DNA of 64,000 bases from Rubellimicrobium mesophilum DSM 19309 (GCF_000600335.2 NZ_KK088561.1:16690-80689); one strand, 5' to 3'; shown: positions 51,504-62,179, numbered from the stretch's first letter. The notes: generated by a model from the sequence alone, not told the origin. Numbers and translations are program-made.

Positions 51504-52256
51504 ATGGCCCTGACCACCATGACGGACGCCCCGAAGGGCGCGGGTCCGTCCGGCGCGCGCCACGTCGCGATCATCATGGACGGCAACGGCCGCTGGGCGC
51601 AGATGCGCGGCCGGCCCCGCCTCCTGGGCCACCACGCCGGCGCCAAGCGCATCCGCGAGATCGTCGAGGCCTGCCCCGACCTCGGGGTGAAGTATCTCAC
51701 GATCTTCGCCTTCTCGACCGAGAACTGGAAGCGCACCCAGTCCGAGGTCGCTGGCCTCATGTCGCTGTTCCGCCGCTACATCCAGCGTGAGGCGCAGGAC
51801 CTCTTCCGGCGCGGCGTGCGGGTGCGCTTCATCGGAGACCGCATCAAGCTCGACCCCAAGCTCGTACAGCTCATGGACGACCTGGAGCTGCTGACCTCCG
51901 GCAATGACCGGGTGCACCTGACCATCGCGCTGAACTACGGCGGCCGGGACGAGGTGACGCGCGCCGCCAAGCGGCTCGCCTACGAGATCGAGATGGGCCG
52001 CCTCACCCACAAGGACGTGGACGCCGAGACGCTCGCCAGGTTCCTCGACACCCACGTCCTCCCGGACCCCGACCTCGTGATCCGCACCTCCGGCGAGGCG
52101 CGCATCTCCAACTTCCTCCTCTGGCAGTCGGCCTACGCGGAATACGAGTTCATCGACACGCTCTGGCCCGACTTCACCGCCGGGGAGTTCGCCCGCATCG
52201 TCCAGGGCTTCGCCGCCCGCGACCGCCGCTACGGCGGGGTCAAGGCCAAGGCGTGA
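51504..52256 (+). CDS. uppS: Isoprenyl transferase (undecaprenyl diphosphate synthase)
   Basis: UppS of 250 residues makes the C55 lipid carrier for peptidoglycan and O-antigen. Motifs: VAIIMDGNGRWAQMRGRPR (pyrophosphate site, residues 20-38), GHHAGAKRIREIV, FAFSTENWKR, ALNYGGRDE and RTSGEARISNFLLWQSAYAE. ATG 51504 has GGAG eight bases upstream and is preferred over a GTG at 51495. It overlaps cdsA by GTGA. Confidence 0.95.
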   Translation: MALTTMTDAPKGAGPSGARHVAIIMDGNGRWAQMRGRPRLLGHHAGAKRIREIVEACPDLGVKYLTIFAFSTENWKRTQSEVAGLMSLFRRYIQREAQDLFRRGVRVRFIGDRIKLDPKLVQLMDDLELLTSGNDRVHLTIALNYGGRDEVTRAAKRLAYEIEMGRLTHKDVDAETLARFLDTHVLPDPDLVIRTSGEARISNFLLWQSAYAEYEFIDTLWPDFTAGEFARIVQGFAARDRRYGGVKAKA

Positions 52257-53054
52257 GGGCGCCGACCGACCCTTCCAGATGGGCCGACCTCGGGCCGCGC
52301 GCGGCCTCGGCGGCGGTGATGGTCATCGTCGGCACCGCCGCCGTCGTGGCCGGCGGCGTCTGGTTCCAGATGGTCACGGTCTTCGTCACGGCCGTCATGA
52401 TCTGGGAGCTCTGGACCATGATCGAGCCCCAGGGCCCGACGCGCGGGATGCTCCTCGCCGCCCTGGTGGCGAGCGTCCTGTCGGGCCAGCTCGCCCTGCA
52501 GGAAAAGCTGGGGCCTCGTCCTCTTCCTCCTCGCGGCGGTCTTCGGCGCCGTGACCCTGAAGCGGGAACGGGTCACCTTCTTCGCCTTCGCGCTGGCCGT
52601 GCAGGTGGCGGGCTGGGGCCTCGTGACCTTCCGCCTCGACTTCGGCTTCTTCTGGCTCCTTTGGCTGATCGGCGTCGTCGTCGTGACCGACGTGGCCGGC
52701 TACTTCGCCGGGCGGCTGATCGGGGGCCCCAAGTTCTGGCCACGCGTGAGCCCCAAGAAGACCTGGTCCGGCACCATATCCGGTTGGGTGGCCGCCGCCA
52801 TCGTCGGGCTCGTCTTCGATGCCTTCGCACGGGTCGGGCCGTCCATCGTCCCCCTCTCGGTTCTTCTGTCCATGGCCTCGCAATGGGGCGACATCGCCGA
52901 ATCGGCGCTCAAGCGGCGCATGGGGGTCAAGGACTCCTCGGCCCTGATCCCGGGGCATGGCGGCCTCTTCGACCGCTTCGACGCCATGCTGGGCGCGTCC
53001 CTCTTCATGCTCGTCGTGACCGCCGTCCTGGGCGTCCCGGGGGTGGCCCCGTGA
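52253..53054 (+). CDS. cdsA: Phosphatidate cytidylyltransferase, frameshifted
   Basis: CdsA, about 266 residues over two frames, makes CDP-diacylglycerol in the inner membrane. The family signature SALKRRMGVKDSSALIPGHG followed by GLFDRFDA is intact in the second frame, as is GPKFWPRVSPKKTWSG. The first frame has the N-terminal helices. The break is an extra G in the run 52510-52513 (..LQEKLG then LVLFLLAAVFGAVTL). The gene is essential and both halves are clean, so this is almost certainly a sequencing error. The start is a GTG overlapping the uppS stop. Confidence 0.9.
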
Positions 53055-54238
53055 GGCGCGTCACGATCCTCGGCGCGACCGGCAGCGTGGGGCAGAGCAC
53101 CATCGACCTGATCGCGCGGCGCCCCGAGGACTTCGCCGTCGAGGCGGTGACGGGCGCCGGCAACCTCGACCTGCTGGCCCACGACGCCCGCCGGCTGGGG
53201 GCCCGGCTGGCCGTCACCGCGCGGGAGGAGTGCTATGCCGGTCTCAGGGATCGGCTTGCCGGGACCGGGATCGAGGTCGCCGCCGGTCCGTCCGCCGTGG
53301 CCGAGGCCGCCGCGCGGCCGGCCGACTGGACCATGAACGCCATCGTCGGCGCGGCGGGCCTACTTCCCGGCCTCGAGGCGATCCGGCGCGGCGGCACCCT
53401 GGCGCTCGCCAACAAGGAGACGCTCGTCGCGGCGGGGCGCCTCGTCATGGCGACCGCCGAGACCGCCGGCGCCACGATCCTTCCCGTGGACAGCGAGCAT
53501 TCGGCCGTCTTCCAGGCCCTCCGGGGCGAGGACGGGCGCGAGGTGGAGCGGCTGATCCTCACCGCCTCGGGCGGGGCCTTCCGAGACTGGTCGCTCGACC
53601 GCCTCGCGGACGCGACCGTCGAGGAGGCGTCCTCGCATCCGAACTGGGCCATGGGCCAACGCATCACCATCGACTCGGCCTCCATGTTCAACAAGGCCCT
53701 GGAGGTCATCGAGGCGCATGAGCTCTTCGGCCTGCCCGCCTCCGCGATCGAGGTCCTGATCCACCCCGAGAGCCTCGTTCACGCGCTCGTGGGCTTCCGG
53801 GACGGAGCGCTCATGGCGCATCTGGGCGCGCCCGACATGCGCCACGCCATCGGCTACGCCCTCAACCATCCGACACGGGCGCCGCTTCCCGTCGAGCGGC
53901 TCGACCTCGCCGCCATCGGTCGCCTGACCTTCCGCGCCCCGGAGCCGGACCGCTACCCGGCCCTGGCCCTCGCCTGGCGCGTGCTGGAGGAGGGCGGCGT
54001 CATGGGCGCGGCCTTCAACGCCGCCAAGGAGGTCGCCCTCGACGCCTTCCTGGCCCGCAGCATCCGCTTCACGGACATGGCATCGGTCGTGAGCCGGACG
54101 CTTGACCGCCTCTCTGGCGACACCACTCTGCCCATCTTAGGTCCAGACAGCGCCATGCCGGGTCTCGAGGATGTTCTGGAAGCCGACCGGATCGCTCGCC
54201 GGCGCGCGGCGGAGGTCGTCGAGCGGATGAGGGAGTAA
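53051..54238 (+). CDS. dxr: 1-deoxy-D-xylulose-5-phosphate reductoisomerase
   Basis: DXR of 395 residues commits DXP to the MEP isoprenoid pathway. Motifs: VTILGATGSVGQSTIDLI (NADPH), LALANKETLVAAG, LPVDSEHSAVFQAL (metal site), LTASGGAFRDW, MGQRITIDSASMFNKALEV (metal and substrate) and VLIHPESLVHALV. The GTG at 53051 overlaps the cdsA stop by GTGA, so it is translationally coupled. Confidence 0.96.
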   Translation: MRRVTILGATGSVGQSTIDLIARRPEDFAVEAVTGAGNLDLLAHDARRLGARLAVTAREECYAGLRDRLAGTGIEVAAGPSAVAEAAARPADWTMNAIVGAAGLLPGLEAIRRGGTLALANKETLVAAGRLVMATAETAGATILPVDSEHSAVFQALRGEDGREVERLILTASGGAFRDWSLDRLADATVEEASSHPNWAMGQRITIDSASMFNKALEVIEAHELFGLPASAIEVLIHPESLVHALVGFRDGALMAHLGAPDMRHAIGYALNHPTRAPLPVERLDLAAIGRLTFRAPEPDRYPALALAWRVLEEGGVMGAAFNAAKEVALDAFLARSIRFTDMASVVSRTLDRLSGDTTLPILGPDSAMPGLEDVLEADRIARRRAAEVVERMRE

Positions 54239-54241
54239 CGG

Positions 54242-55575
54242 TTGGACCCCACGCAGTTCCTGCCGCAGTTCGGCAACGCCGCCTTCACGCTGCTCGCCTT
54301 CGTCGTGGCGCTGTCGATCATCGTCGCCATCCACGAATACGGTCATTACATCGTCGGACGCTGGACGGGCATCAAGGCGGAGGTGTTCTCGCTCGGCTTC
54401 GGCCCGGTGCTCTTCTCGCGCACCGACCGGCACGGGACGCGCTGGCAGGTGGCGGCGCTGCCCTTCGGCGGCTACGTGAAGTTCCTGGGCGACGCCAACG
54501 CCGCCTCCATGGGTGGGGCCGAGGACAGGGCGCCGGCGCCCGAGCGGCGCCACACCATGCTGGGTGCCCCGCTCTGGGCGCGCGTGCTGACCGTGGCGGC
54601 GGGGCCCTTCGCGAACTTCCTCCTGACGATCCTGCTCTTCGTCGCTCTCGCCATGACGCAGGGCCGGCCGGTGGACCCGTTGACCATCGCCGACCTCGCG
54701 CCCATGCCCGACACCTACGCGCAGGATCTCCGTCCGGGCGACCAGATCCTCGCCATCGCCGGGCAGCCCGTCGCCGTCGCGACCGTGGGCGAGGTGTCGG
54801 CGGACCTCCCGCCAGGGCCGACGCTCGACTATCTCGTCCGCCGCGACGGCGAGGAGCTGACGGTCCAGGGGCCGCAGCCCTTCCCGCCCATCGTGGGCGC
54901 CGTGTCGCCGAACAGCGCGGCCTGGGACGTGGGCATCCAGCAGGGCGATCTGGTGCTCGAGATGGACGGGCGGCAGGTCTGGGCCTTCGACGAGATGGTC
55001 GACATCGTCAAGGAATCGAACGGGCGGCCCCTCGGCATGACCGTCTGGCGCGACGGAGAGGAGCTGGAGTTCACGGCCGTCCCCGCCGCACCGACCTTCC
55101 CCTGCCCGAGGGCGGCTTCGAGACGCGATGGCTGGTGGGCATGTCCGTCGGCAGCTTCTTCGTGCCCGAGACCGAGGTTCCCGGCGTCCTCGTCGCGCTG
55201 GGCGACTCGCTCGCTCAGCTCTGGTTCATCATCACCTCCACCCTGTCGGGCATCGGCCACATGCTGTCGGGCGCGATCTCGACCTGCAACCTGTCGGGCC
55301 CCGTGGGCATCGCCGAGACCTCCGGCGCCGCGGCCTCGCAGGGGACCGCAAGCTTCCTGGGCTTCCTGGCTGTGCTCTCGGCGGCGGTGGGGCTGATGAA
55401 CCTCTTCCCGATTCCGGTCCTGGACGGCGGCCATCTCGTCTTCCACGCCTGGGAGGCCGTGACGGGACGCCCGCCCGGCGACGGGGCCGTTCGGGTGCTG
55501 ATGGCGGCGGGCCTCTCCCTGCTCCTGACGCTGATGGTCTGGGCCATCGCCAACGATCTCGTGCTCTGTCCCTGA
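54242..55575 (+). CDS. rseP: RseP/RIP metalloprotease, frameshifted
   Basis: A site-2 protease of about 444 residues in the inner membrane. The zinc motif IHEYGHYIVGRW (HExxH) lies near residue 30, followed by FSLGFGPVLFSR and LPFGGYVKF, two PDZ-like regions (DLRPGDQILAI, WDVGIQQGDLVLEMDGRQ) and the second metal motif PIPVLDGGHLVF. The break is one missing C near 55095-55096 (..PRRTD-like region, then LPEGGFETRWLVGMSVG). The start is a TTG at 54242, three bases after the dxr stop. Frame loss is probably a sequencing error. It cleaves membrane-bound regulators and signal-peptide remnants. Confidence 0.9.
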
Positions 55576-55644
55576 GCCGCCCCAAGGCCGCCACGACTTG
55601 GCCATGATCCCGTGCTAGGAGCGGCCCCGAGGGAGGGCCGTTCC

Positions 55645-55779
55645 ATGCAGGCGATCATGTCGACCACCAAGGGGCTCGCCGTCCTCTTCGGCACCCAGAT
55701 GGACCGCATCGCGGGGCTCGCCATCGTGGCCGCCGCATTGGTCCTCGGGGCGTGGCTCTGTTCCCTCGGCCTCCAGTGA
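55645..55779 (+). CDS. Small single-pass membrane protein (44 residues)
   Basis: An open frame of 44 residues with GGGAGGG eight bases upstream of its ATG. It starts MQAIMSTTKGLAVLFGTQMD and ends with one hydrophobic helix (IAGLAIVAAALVLGAWLCSLGL). It lies between rseP and bamA on the same strand. The good ribosome-binding site and clear helix support a real small protein. I do not recognise a family; a link to envelope assembly is suggested only by position. Confidence 0.5.
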   Translation: MQAIMSTTKGLAVLFGTQMDRIAGLAIVAAALVLGAWLCSLGLQ

Positions 55780-55855
55780 ACGCTTCGCGGCAGGCCCGTT
55801 GCTTTTGACATCGGGCCGGGATGCCGCTACGCCTCGGGGCGAAGAAACCTCTAGA

Positions 55856-58202
55856 ATGCGGGCGGTGAAGATGGGTGGATCGCGGTGGCGCCGGGCAGGC
55901 GCGGGCATGGGTATCCGCATCCTCGGGGGCCCTGCTCATTTCGACGGCGCCGATAGCGACTCTGGCGCAGACCTACAGCTTCAGCTCCGTCCGGGTCGAG
56001 GGCAACCAGCGCATCGAGACCGGCACCATCCTCGCCGAGGCCGGCATCTCGCAGGGCGAGACTGTCACGGCCGGCCAGCTCAACGACGCCGCCCAGGCGA
56101 TCCGCGCCTCCGGCCTCTTTGAGACGGTCGAGGTCGTGCCGCAGGGCAGCACCCTGGTCATCCGCGTCCAGGAGCTTCCGGTCATCAGCCGCATCAATTT
56201 CGAGGGGAACACCACCCTCAAGGACGAGGACCTCGCCCAGCTCATCGGCTCGGTCGAGCGGCGCATCTACTCCCCGACGCAGGCCGAGCAGGACACCGCC
56301 GCCATCGCCCAGGCCTATGTCAACGCCGGCCGGGTGAACGCCGTGGTGACGCCCGCGATCATCCCGCGCGAGGGCGGGACCGTGGACCTCGTCTTCCAGA
56401 TCGCCGAGGGCGGCGTCACGGAGATCGAGCGCATCTCCTTCGTCGGCAACCGCGCCTTCTCGGACGGGCGGCTGCGCAACGTCCTCGAGACGCGGCAGGC
56501 CGGGCTCCTCCGGGCGATCATCAGGGCCGATACCTTCGTGGCCGAGAGGATCGACTTCGACCGACAGCTCCTGACCGACTTCTACCGCTCGCGCGGCTAC
56601 GCGGACTTCACGGTCAACGACGTGAACGCGAACCTCACGAACGAGCGCGACGCTTACCTCATCACCTTCAACGTGACCGAGGGGCCGCGCTTCCGCTTCG
56701 GCGACGTCACCCTGTCGAGCGAGGTTCCCGAGGCCGATCCGAACCTCTTCCGCGGCCTCGTGAGGGTGCAGGCCGGCGACCTCTACTCCCCCGTCGCCAT
56801 CGAGAACGACGTGTCCCGGATCGAGGCCCAGGCGCTGCGCGAGGGCATCAACTTCATCCGCGTCGACCCGCGCATCTCCCGCGATGAGCGGGGCCAGATC
56901 CTCAACCTCGACTACGTCCTCGTCCCGGGCGAGCGCATCTTCGTGGAGCGCATCGACATCGAGGGCAACGCGACCACGCTCGACCGCGTGATCCGCTCGC
57001 AGTTCAACACCGTCGAGGGCGACCCCTTCAACCCGCGCGAGATCCGCGAGGCGGCCGAGCGCATCCGCGCCCTGGGCTACTTCGCCAACGCCGACGTCGA
57101 GGCCCGCGAGGGCGCGAGCCCCGATCAGGTCATCGTGGACGTGAACGTCGAGGAGCAGCCGACGGGAACCCTGTCCTTCGGCGTCAACTACTCGAGCGAG
57201 AACGGCCCCGCCCTAATCGCCGCCTTCTCCGAGGAGAACTTCCTGGGCCGAGGCCAGTCGCTCGACTTCCAGCTCTCGACCGGCGAGGACAACCGGCTCC
57301 TCACCTTCGCCTTCGAGGAGCCCCGCTTCATGGGCCGCGACCTCGCGCTCGGCCTGGACCTGAGCTACCGCCAGACCGACAACGCCAGCGCGCTCTATGA
57401 CACGGACCAGTTCCGCCTGTCCCCGTCGCTCGGCTTCCCGATCAGCGAGAGGGGCCGTCTCGACGTCTTCTACGCCGTCGAATACAACGACATCACCGAC
57501 GTCGCCGGCTCCGACACGCCCAACGACCCCACCGACGACGCAAGCCCCATCATCGAGTTCGAGGCCGCCCAGGGCGGGCAATGGTCCAACTCGGTCGGCT
57601 TCTCCTACAGCTTCGACACCGCGCGCAACAACATCGACACGCCCACGAACTTCAGCTTCCGCGCGGGGCAGGAATACGGATTCGGCGACCGGACCTTCAT
57701 CCAGACCACCGCGCTCGCCTCGGCCGAGACGCGCGTCCTGGGCGAGGACCTGCTGCTCAGGGCCACGGTCGAGGGTGGCTACCTGCACTTCTCCCAAGGC
57801 GAGAGCCGCGTCACCGACCGTTTCTTCCTGGGCTCGAGCCGCATCCGCGGCTTCGAGCGGGGCGGCATAGGCCCTCGCGACGCCAAGACCGATGACGCGC
57901 TCGGGGGCAACGCCTATGCGGTGGTCCGGCTCGAGGCCGAGTTCCCGCTGCCGGTGCCCGAGGAATACGGCGTCTCCGGCGGGGCCTTCCTCGACTACGG
58001 CTCGGTCTGGAACGTCGGCGCGCCCGACCGCTTCCAGGACCGAATCCTCTACGACGACTTCACGCCGCGCACCGTCGCGGGCCTGTCGCTCTTCTGGGAC
58101 ACCCCTCTCGGGCCGCTGCGCTTCAACTTCACCGAGCCTCTCCAGGTCGAGGAGCAGGACCGGACCCAGAACTTCGACGTCACGGTCTCCACGAGGTTCT
58201 GA
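55856..58202 (+). CDS. bamA: Outer-membrane protein assembly factor, frameshift in signal peptide
   Basis: BamA, about 781 residues. After the signal come five POTRA domains (starting YSFSSVRVEGNQRIETGTIL, each with a VEGNxRI-like strand) to about residue 430, then the 16-strand barrel ending FDVTVSTRF with the terminal Phe needed for barrel recognition. The ligand loop IRGFERGGIGPRDA (VRGF/Y-type motif) is present. The start at 55856 gives MRAVKMGGSRWRRAG.. and joins the signal core ALLISTAPIATLAQ only if one G is removed from the run 55925-55929; a GTG at 55875 in the second frame is the alternative. It inserts beta-barrel proteins. Confidence 0.93.
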
Positions 58203-58837
58203 TGCGCCTGCGGGCCCTGGTCGCCGCCCTGCTCCTCGGGCTGGCCTCGGGGCCGGCCGTGGCTCAGGACGATCTCTCGATGGGGCAGGTGCGAAGCCCC
58301 ATCCTCACGATCGACGTGGACCGCCTCGTTGCCGAGACGCGCTACGGCCAGCGCCTCGGTCAGGACCTCAAGACCCAGGAAGAGGCGCTCGCCGCCGAGA
58401 ACCGTCGCATCGAGGCCGAGCTCACGGCCGAGGAGAGCAGCCTCACGGAGCGGCGCCCGACCATGGAGGTCGCAGCCTTCCGAGCCGAGGCCGAGGCCTT
58501 CGACGCCAAGGTCCAGCGCATCCGCGCCGAACAGGACGCCAAGGAGCAGGCGCTCTCCGGCGCCGTCAACGAAGGGCGGACCGAGTTCCTCAACGCGGCC
58601 ACCCCGGTCCTCGCGCAACTGATGATCGACCGGGGCGCGGCGGTCATCCTGCAGCGACGCGACGTATTCCTGGGCGCGTCGCTGATCGACATCACCGACG
58701 AGGCCGTCGCCGCCATCGACGCTCAGCTCGGCGACGGCCGCACCCGGGGCGGAGAGGCGGTTCCCGATTCCAGTGGCGAAGAGGCGCCGGCCCCGCGCCC
58801 GGGCGGGGCGGCGGGCCCGGGCACGCAGGACGACTGA
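58202..58837 (+). CDS. OmpH/Skp-family periplasmic chaperone
   Basis: A protein of 211 residues. The signal is [21 protein letters not shown], followed by an OmpH domain whose long helical arms (residues 55-115: [20 protein letters not shown].. and [18 protein letters not shown]) form the tentacle coiled coils. [31 protein letters not shown] completes the core, and a Pro/Gly-rich tail ends it. It carries unfolded outer-membrane proteins to BamA, which fits its overlap with the bamA stop in TGATG. Confidence 0.92.
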   Translation: MRLRALVAALLLGLASGPAVAQDDLSMGQVRSPILTIDVDRLVAETRYGQRLGQDLKTQEEALAAENRRIEAELTAEESSLTERRPTMEVAAFRAEAEAFDAKVQRIRAEQDAKEQALSGAVNEGRTEFLNAATPVLAQLMIDRGAAVILQRRDVFLGASLIDITDEAVAAIDAQLGDGRTRGGEAVPDSSGEEAPAPRPGGAAGPGTQDD

Positions 58838-58907
58838 CCCTGCCTTCCGCTTGCGGGCCAAAACCCGAGTTGCTAGGCAAGCCCCAGGCAATGACGGGGG
58901 TCGGGCG

Positions 58908-59396
58908 ATGGACGAGGTGACAGGCGAGGGGGCCCGGACGCCCCTGATCGAGGCCGACATCCACGTCATCCAGCGGATCCTGCCTCACCGCTACCCGTTC
59001 CTCCTCGTGGACCGGGTGCGCGACATCCAGGGCACGACGCGGGCCCAGGGCGTCAAGAACGTCACCATGAACGAGCCCCATTTTCAGGGCCACTTCCCGT
59101 CCGAGCCGGTGATGCCCGGCGTCCTCATCATCGAGGCCATGGCCCAGACCTCGGGCGTGATGATCGGGGCGGGGCTGGGCCTCCTCGACCAGGGGGCGCT
59201 CATCTACTTCATGGCGATCGACAACTGCAAGTTCCGCCGCAAGGTCGTGCCCGGCGACCAGCTCCTCATGGACGTGGAGACGCTGCGCGGTCGCCCCGGC
59301 GGCAAGGTCTGGAAGCTGCGCGGCGTGGCCTCGGTCGACGGCGAGGTCGCGGCCGAGGCGGAGTTCACCGCCATGATCGTCCTGAAGGGCGACTGA
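58908..59396 (+). CDS. fabZ: 3-hydroxyacyl-ACP dehydratase
   Basis: FabZ of 162 residues dehydrates 3-hydroxyacyl-ACP in fatty acid elongation. The hot-dog fold motif [13 protein letters not shown] is followed by the catalytic His in [15 protein letters not shown] and Glu in [12 protein letters not shown]. The ATG at 58908 is chosen because the upstream open frame is antisense-like. It overlaps lpxA in TGATG and competes with it for the same 3-hydroxyacyl-ACP pool. Confidence 0.96.
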   Translation: MDEVTGEGARTPLIEADIHVIQRILPHRYPFLLVDRVRDIQGTTRAQGVKNVTMNEPHFQGHFPSEPVMPGVLIIEAMAQTSGVMIGAGLGLLDQGALIYFMAIDNCKFRRKVVPGDQLLMDVETLRGRPGGKVWKLRGVASVDGEVAAEAEFTAMIVLKGD

Positions 59397-60172
59397 TGGG
59401 GGTACATCCCACAGCCCTCGTCGATCCGGGGGCACGCATCGGCGACGGCGTCGAGATCGGGCCCTTCTGCGTCATCGGCCCCGATGTGGTTCTGGGCGAC
59501 GGCGTCACGCTCAAGTCCCATGTCGTCGTCCAGGGCGATACCGAGATCGGGGCCGGCACGGTGGTCTTCTCCTTCGCCGTTCTGGGCGAGATCCCGCAGG
59601 ACCTGAAATACGCAGGCGAGCGGACGTGCCTGAGGATCGGGCCGAGGAACCGGATCCGCGAGCACGTCACCATGAACCTCGGCACAACCGGGGGCGGAGG
59701 GGTGACCCGGGTGGGAGAGGACAGCCTCTTCATGGCGGGCTGCCACGTCGCCCACGACGCCCAGGTCGGCGACCGCGTGGTCGTCGCCAACAGCGCCGCC
59801 ATCGCAGGCCATTGCGTGATCGGGGACGACGTCATCATCGGCGGCCTGGCCGGCATCCACCAATGGGTCCGGGTCGGGCAGGGCGCCATCGTCGGAGCGC
59901 TCGCCATGGTCACGCACGACGTCATCCCCTTCGGCCTCGTCCAGGGCCCGAGGGGGGAGCTCGACGGCCTGAACCTCGTGGGCCTCAAGCGTCGCGGCAC
60001 CCCGCGCGAGGAGATCGCCGCCCTCCGTGCCGCCTATGCCACGCTCCGCGACGGCGAGGGTCCCTTCCAGGACCGTGCCCGAGCCCTCGGCGACTCCGAA
60101 AGCTCCATGGTCCGCGACGTGGCCGAGTTCGTCATGTCCGCCTCGGACCGCCAGTTCCTGACCCCGCGATGA
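59396..60172 (+). CDS. lpxA: UDP-N-acetylglucosamine acyltransferase
   Basis: LpxA of 258 residues begins lipid A synthesis. A left-handed beta helix of hexapeptide repeats (IGDGVEIGPFCVIGPDVVLGDGV) holds the catalytic His in AGCHVAHDAQVGDR (near residue 120), followed by GGLAGIHQWVRVGQGAIVGA and a C-terminal helical domain (GLKRRGTPREEIAAL). It is coupled to fabZ (TGATG) and lpxI (ATGA). High similarity to family motifs makes the call firm. Confidence 0.97.
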   Translation: MGVHPTALVDPGARIGDGVEIGPFCVIGPDVVLGDGVTLKSHVVVQGDTEIGAGTVVFSFAVLGEIPQDLKYAGERTCLRIGPRNRIREHVTMNLGTTGGGGVTRVGEDSLFMAGCHVAHDAQVGDRVVVANSAAIAGHCVIGDDVIIGGLAGIHQWVRVGQGAIVGALAMVTHDVIPFGLVQGPRGELDGLNLVGLKRRGTPREEIAALRAAYATLRDGEGPFQDRARALGDSESSMVRDVAEFVMSASDRQFLTPR

Positions 60173-60972
60173 TCGCGCTCATCGGCAGCCTCGACCCTCT
60201 GACGGCGCTCCTGGCCGCCACGCTCCGGGCGCAGGGGCAGGCCCACATGATCTGCACCCTCGGTCACCGGACCGTCCTCGACCCGCTACCCGGGGACCCC
60301 CTGACCTTCCGCGTGGAGCATCTGGGCACGCTGATCCACCATCTCGGCCAGTCCGGCATTCGGGCCGTCTGCTTCAGCGGCGGCATCCATCGTCCGCAGG
60401 TCGATCCCGCCCAGATCGACGCGCTCACGGCACCGCTCGTCCCGCTCCTCCTGGCCGCGCTCCGCCAAGGCGACGACGGGGCGCTCCGCACGGTCATCGG
60501 CCTCTTCGAACAAGCGGGCCTCGCCGTCCTCTCGGCGCAGGATCTCGTCCCCGAGCTCCTGCCGCATCCCGGAGTCCTGACCCACCACCGTCCCGCGCCG
60601 CAGCACGAGGCCGATGCCGCCCGCGCCGAGTCCGTCCACCGGATCATCGCGCCCGCCGACATCGGTCAGGGCGTGATCGTCCGCCGAGGCCAGGTCCTCG
60701 CCGTCGAGGCGCAGCCCGGCACCGACTTCATGCTCCGCTCCGTCAAGGGCTTCGCCGAGGGCGCGCTCTTCTTCAAGGCCCCCAAGCTCGGCCAGGACCG
60801 CCGCGCCGACCTTCCCGTGATCGGTCCCACGACGATCGAGAGGGCCCGCGACGCCAAGCTCTCCGCGATCGTCATCGAGGCGGGTGGCGTCATGGTGATG
60901 AACCGAGAGGCCACGGTCGCCGCCGCCAATGAGGCATCCCTCGTCCTTTGGGTGCGCGAGCCCGGCCCATGA
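60169..60972 (+). CDS. lpxI: UDP-2,3-diacylglucosamine pyrophosphatase LpxI
   Basis: LpxI of 267 residues hydrolyses UDP-diacylglucosamine to lipid X; it is the alphaproteobacterial, non-orthologous replacement for LpxH. Family features: VEHLGTLIHHLGQSGIRAVCFSGGI near residue 50-70 and the C-terminal catalytic region GQGVIVRRGQVLAVEAQPGTD, MLRSVKGF, LPVIGPTTIERARDAKLSAI and IEAGGVMVMN. It lies between lpxA and lpxB with 4-base overlaps, as usual. Confidence 0.94.
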   Translation: MIALIGSLDPLTALLAATLRAQGQAHMICTLGHRTVLDPLPGDPLTFRVEHLGTLIHHLGQSGIRAVCFSGGIHRPQVDPAQIDALTAPLVPLLLAALRQGDDGALRTVIGLFEQAGLAVLSAQDLVPELLPHPGVLTHHRPAPQHEADAARAESVHRIIAPADIGQGVIVRRGQVLAVEAQPGTDFMLRSVKGFAEGALFFKAPKLGQDRRADLPVIGPTTIERARDAKLSAIVIEAGGVMVMNREATVAAANEASLVLWVREPGP

Positions 60973-62167
60973 GGGTCTTCCTCGTCGCCGGAGAGGCCTC
61001 GGGCGACAAGCTCGGGGCCGCGGTGATGGCCGGCCTCCGGTCGCTCCGCCCCGACGTGGCCTTCGACGGCATCGGAGGCGAAGCCATGGCGGAAGAGGGG
61101 CTGCGCAGCCGCTTCCCCATGTCGGATCTTTCGGTCATGGGCCTCGTCGAGGTGCTCGGGCACTATCGCCAACTCAAGCGGCGCCTCGACGAGACGGTCC
61201 GCGCGGTCCTCGAGACCCGCCCCGACATCCTCCTCACCATCGACAGCCCCGACTTCGGCCTGCGCGTCGCCAAGGCCGTAGAAGCAGGCGGGGCCGGGGT
61301 CCGCTGCGTCCACTACGTGGCTCCCACGATCTGGGCCTGGCGGGAGGGACGGGCGAAGAAGCTGCGGGGCGTCGCCGACCAACTCCTCGCGCTCTTCCCC
61401 TTCGAGCCGCCGCTCTGGGAGGCTCAAGGCGTCCCCTGCGACTTCGTGGGTCATCCCGTCGTCGCCGAGCCGGTCGCGAGCGAGGACGAGGTCCGGGCGT
61501 TTCGCGGCACCTTCGGGATCGGCGACGCCCCTTTGGTCCTTGCGCTTCCCGGCTCGCGGCGGAGCGAGGTCGAGCGTCTCGCCCCCCGTTTCGGCGATGC
61601 CCTGGGTCGCGTTGCCGACCGGCGTCCTGGAACTCGCGTCGTCCTGCCGGCTGCCCGTCCGTGGCCGAGCAGGTGAGTGATGCCGTCGCCTCATGGCCGG
61701 TCAAGCCCGTGGTCCTGACCCCGCGCGCCGATCCGCTGGCCCAGGCCATGAAGCGCGCGGCCTTCAACGCGGCGGACGTCGCGCTCGCCGCCTCCGGGAC
61801 CGTGTCGCTGGAGCTTGCAGCCGCCGGGACCCCCATGGTCATCGCCTACGACATGGCCTGGCTGACCTGGCAGGTGATGAGCCGCCTGGTCCGGCTCGAC
61901 ACCGTGACGCTGGTCAACATCGTTTCCGGCACCCGCGCCGTGCCCGAGTTCCTGGGCCCCGCCTGCCGACCCGTCCCGATCGCCGAGTCGGTTCTGCGCG
62001 TCATGGACGACCCCGGCGCGCAGGAGAAGGCCATGCGCCTGACGATGCAACGGCTCGGGCAGGGCAGCGAAGCGCCGGGGCTGCGGGCGGCGAAGGCCAT
62101 CCTCGCGCGGATGCAGGATGGCCGGGACCCATCCCGCGCCTCCCTTTCGGCGAGCGGGGCCGCCTGA
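60969..62167 (+). CDS. lpxB: Lipid A disaccharide synthase, frameshifted
   Basis: LpxB, about 398 residues over two frames. It joins lipid X and UDP-diacylglucosamine. First frame: MRVFLVAGEASGDKLGAAVM, FDGIGGEAM, GLVEVLGHY, TIDSPDFGLR, YVAPTIWAWREGRAKK and LPGSRRSEV. Second frame: AASGTVSLELAAAGTPMVIAY and LLGPACRP-like FLGPACRPVPIAESVLR. The break is one missing base near 61655-61656 (..VLPAAR then SVAEQVSDAVA). The gene is essential for normal LPS, so this is probably a sequencing error. The start overlaps lpxI by ATGA. Confidence 0.92.
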
Positions 62168-62179
62168 GCCCGAGCTGGC

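Noticed and set aside
52253..62167. Calling cdsA, rseP, bamA and lpxB pseudogenes
   Set aside because: They are essential or near-essential, conserved on both sides of each break, and the breaks are mostly in or beside short G/C runs; sequencing error is the simpler explanation.
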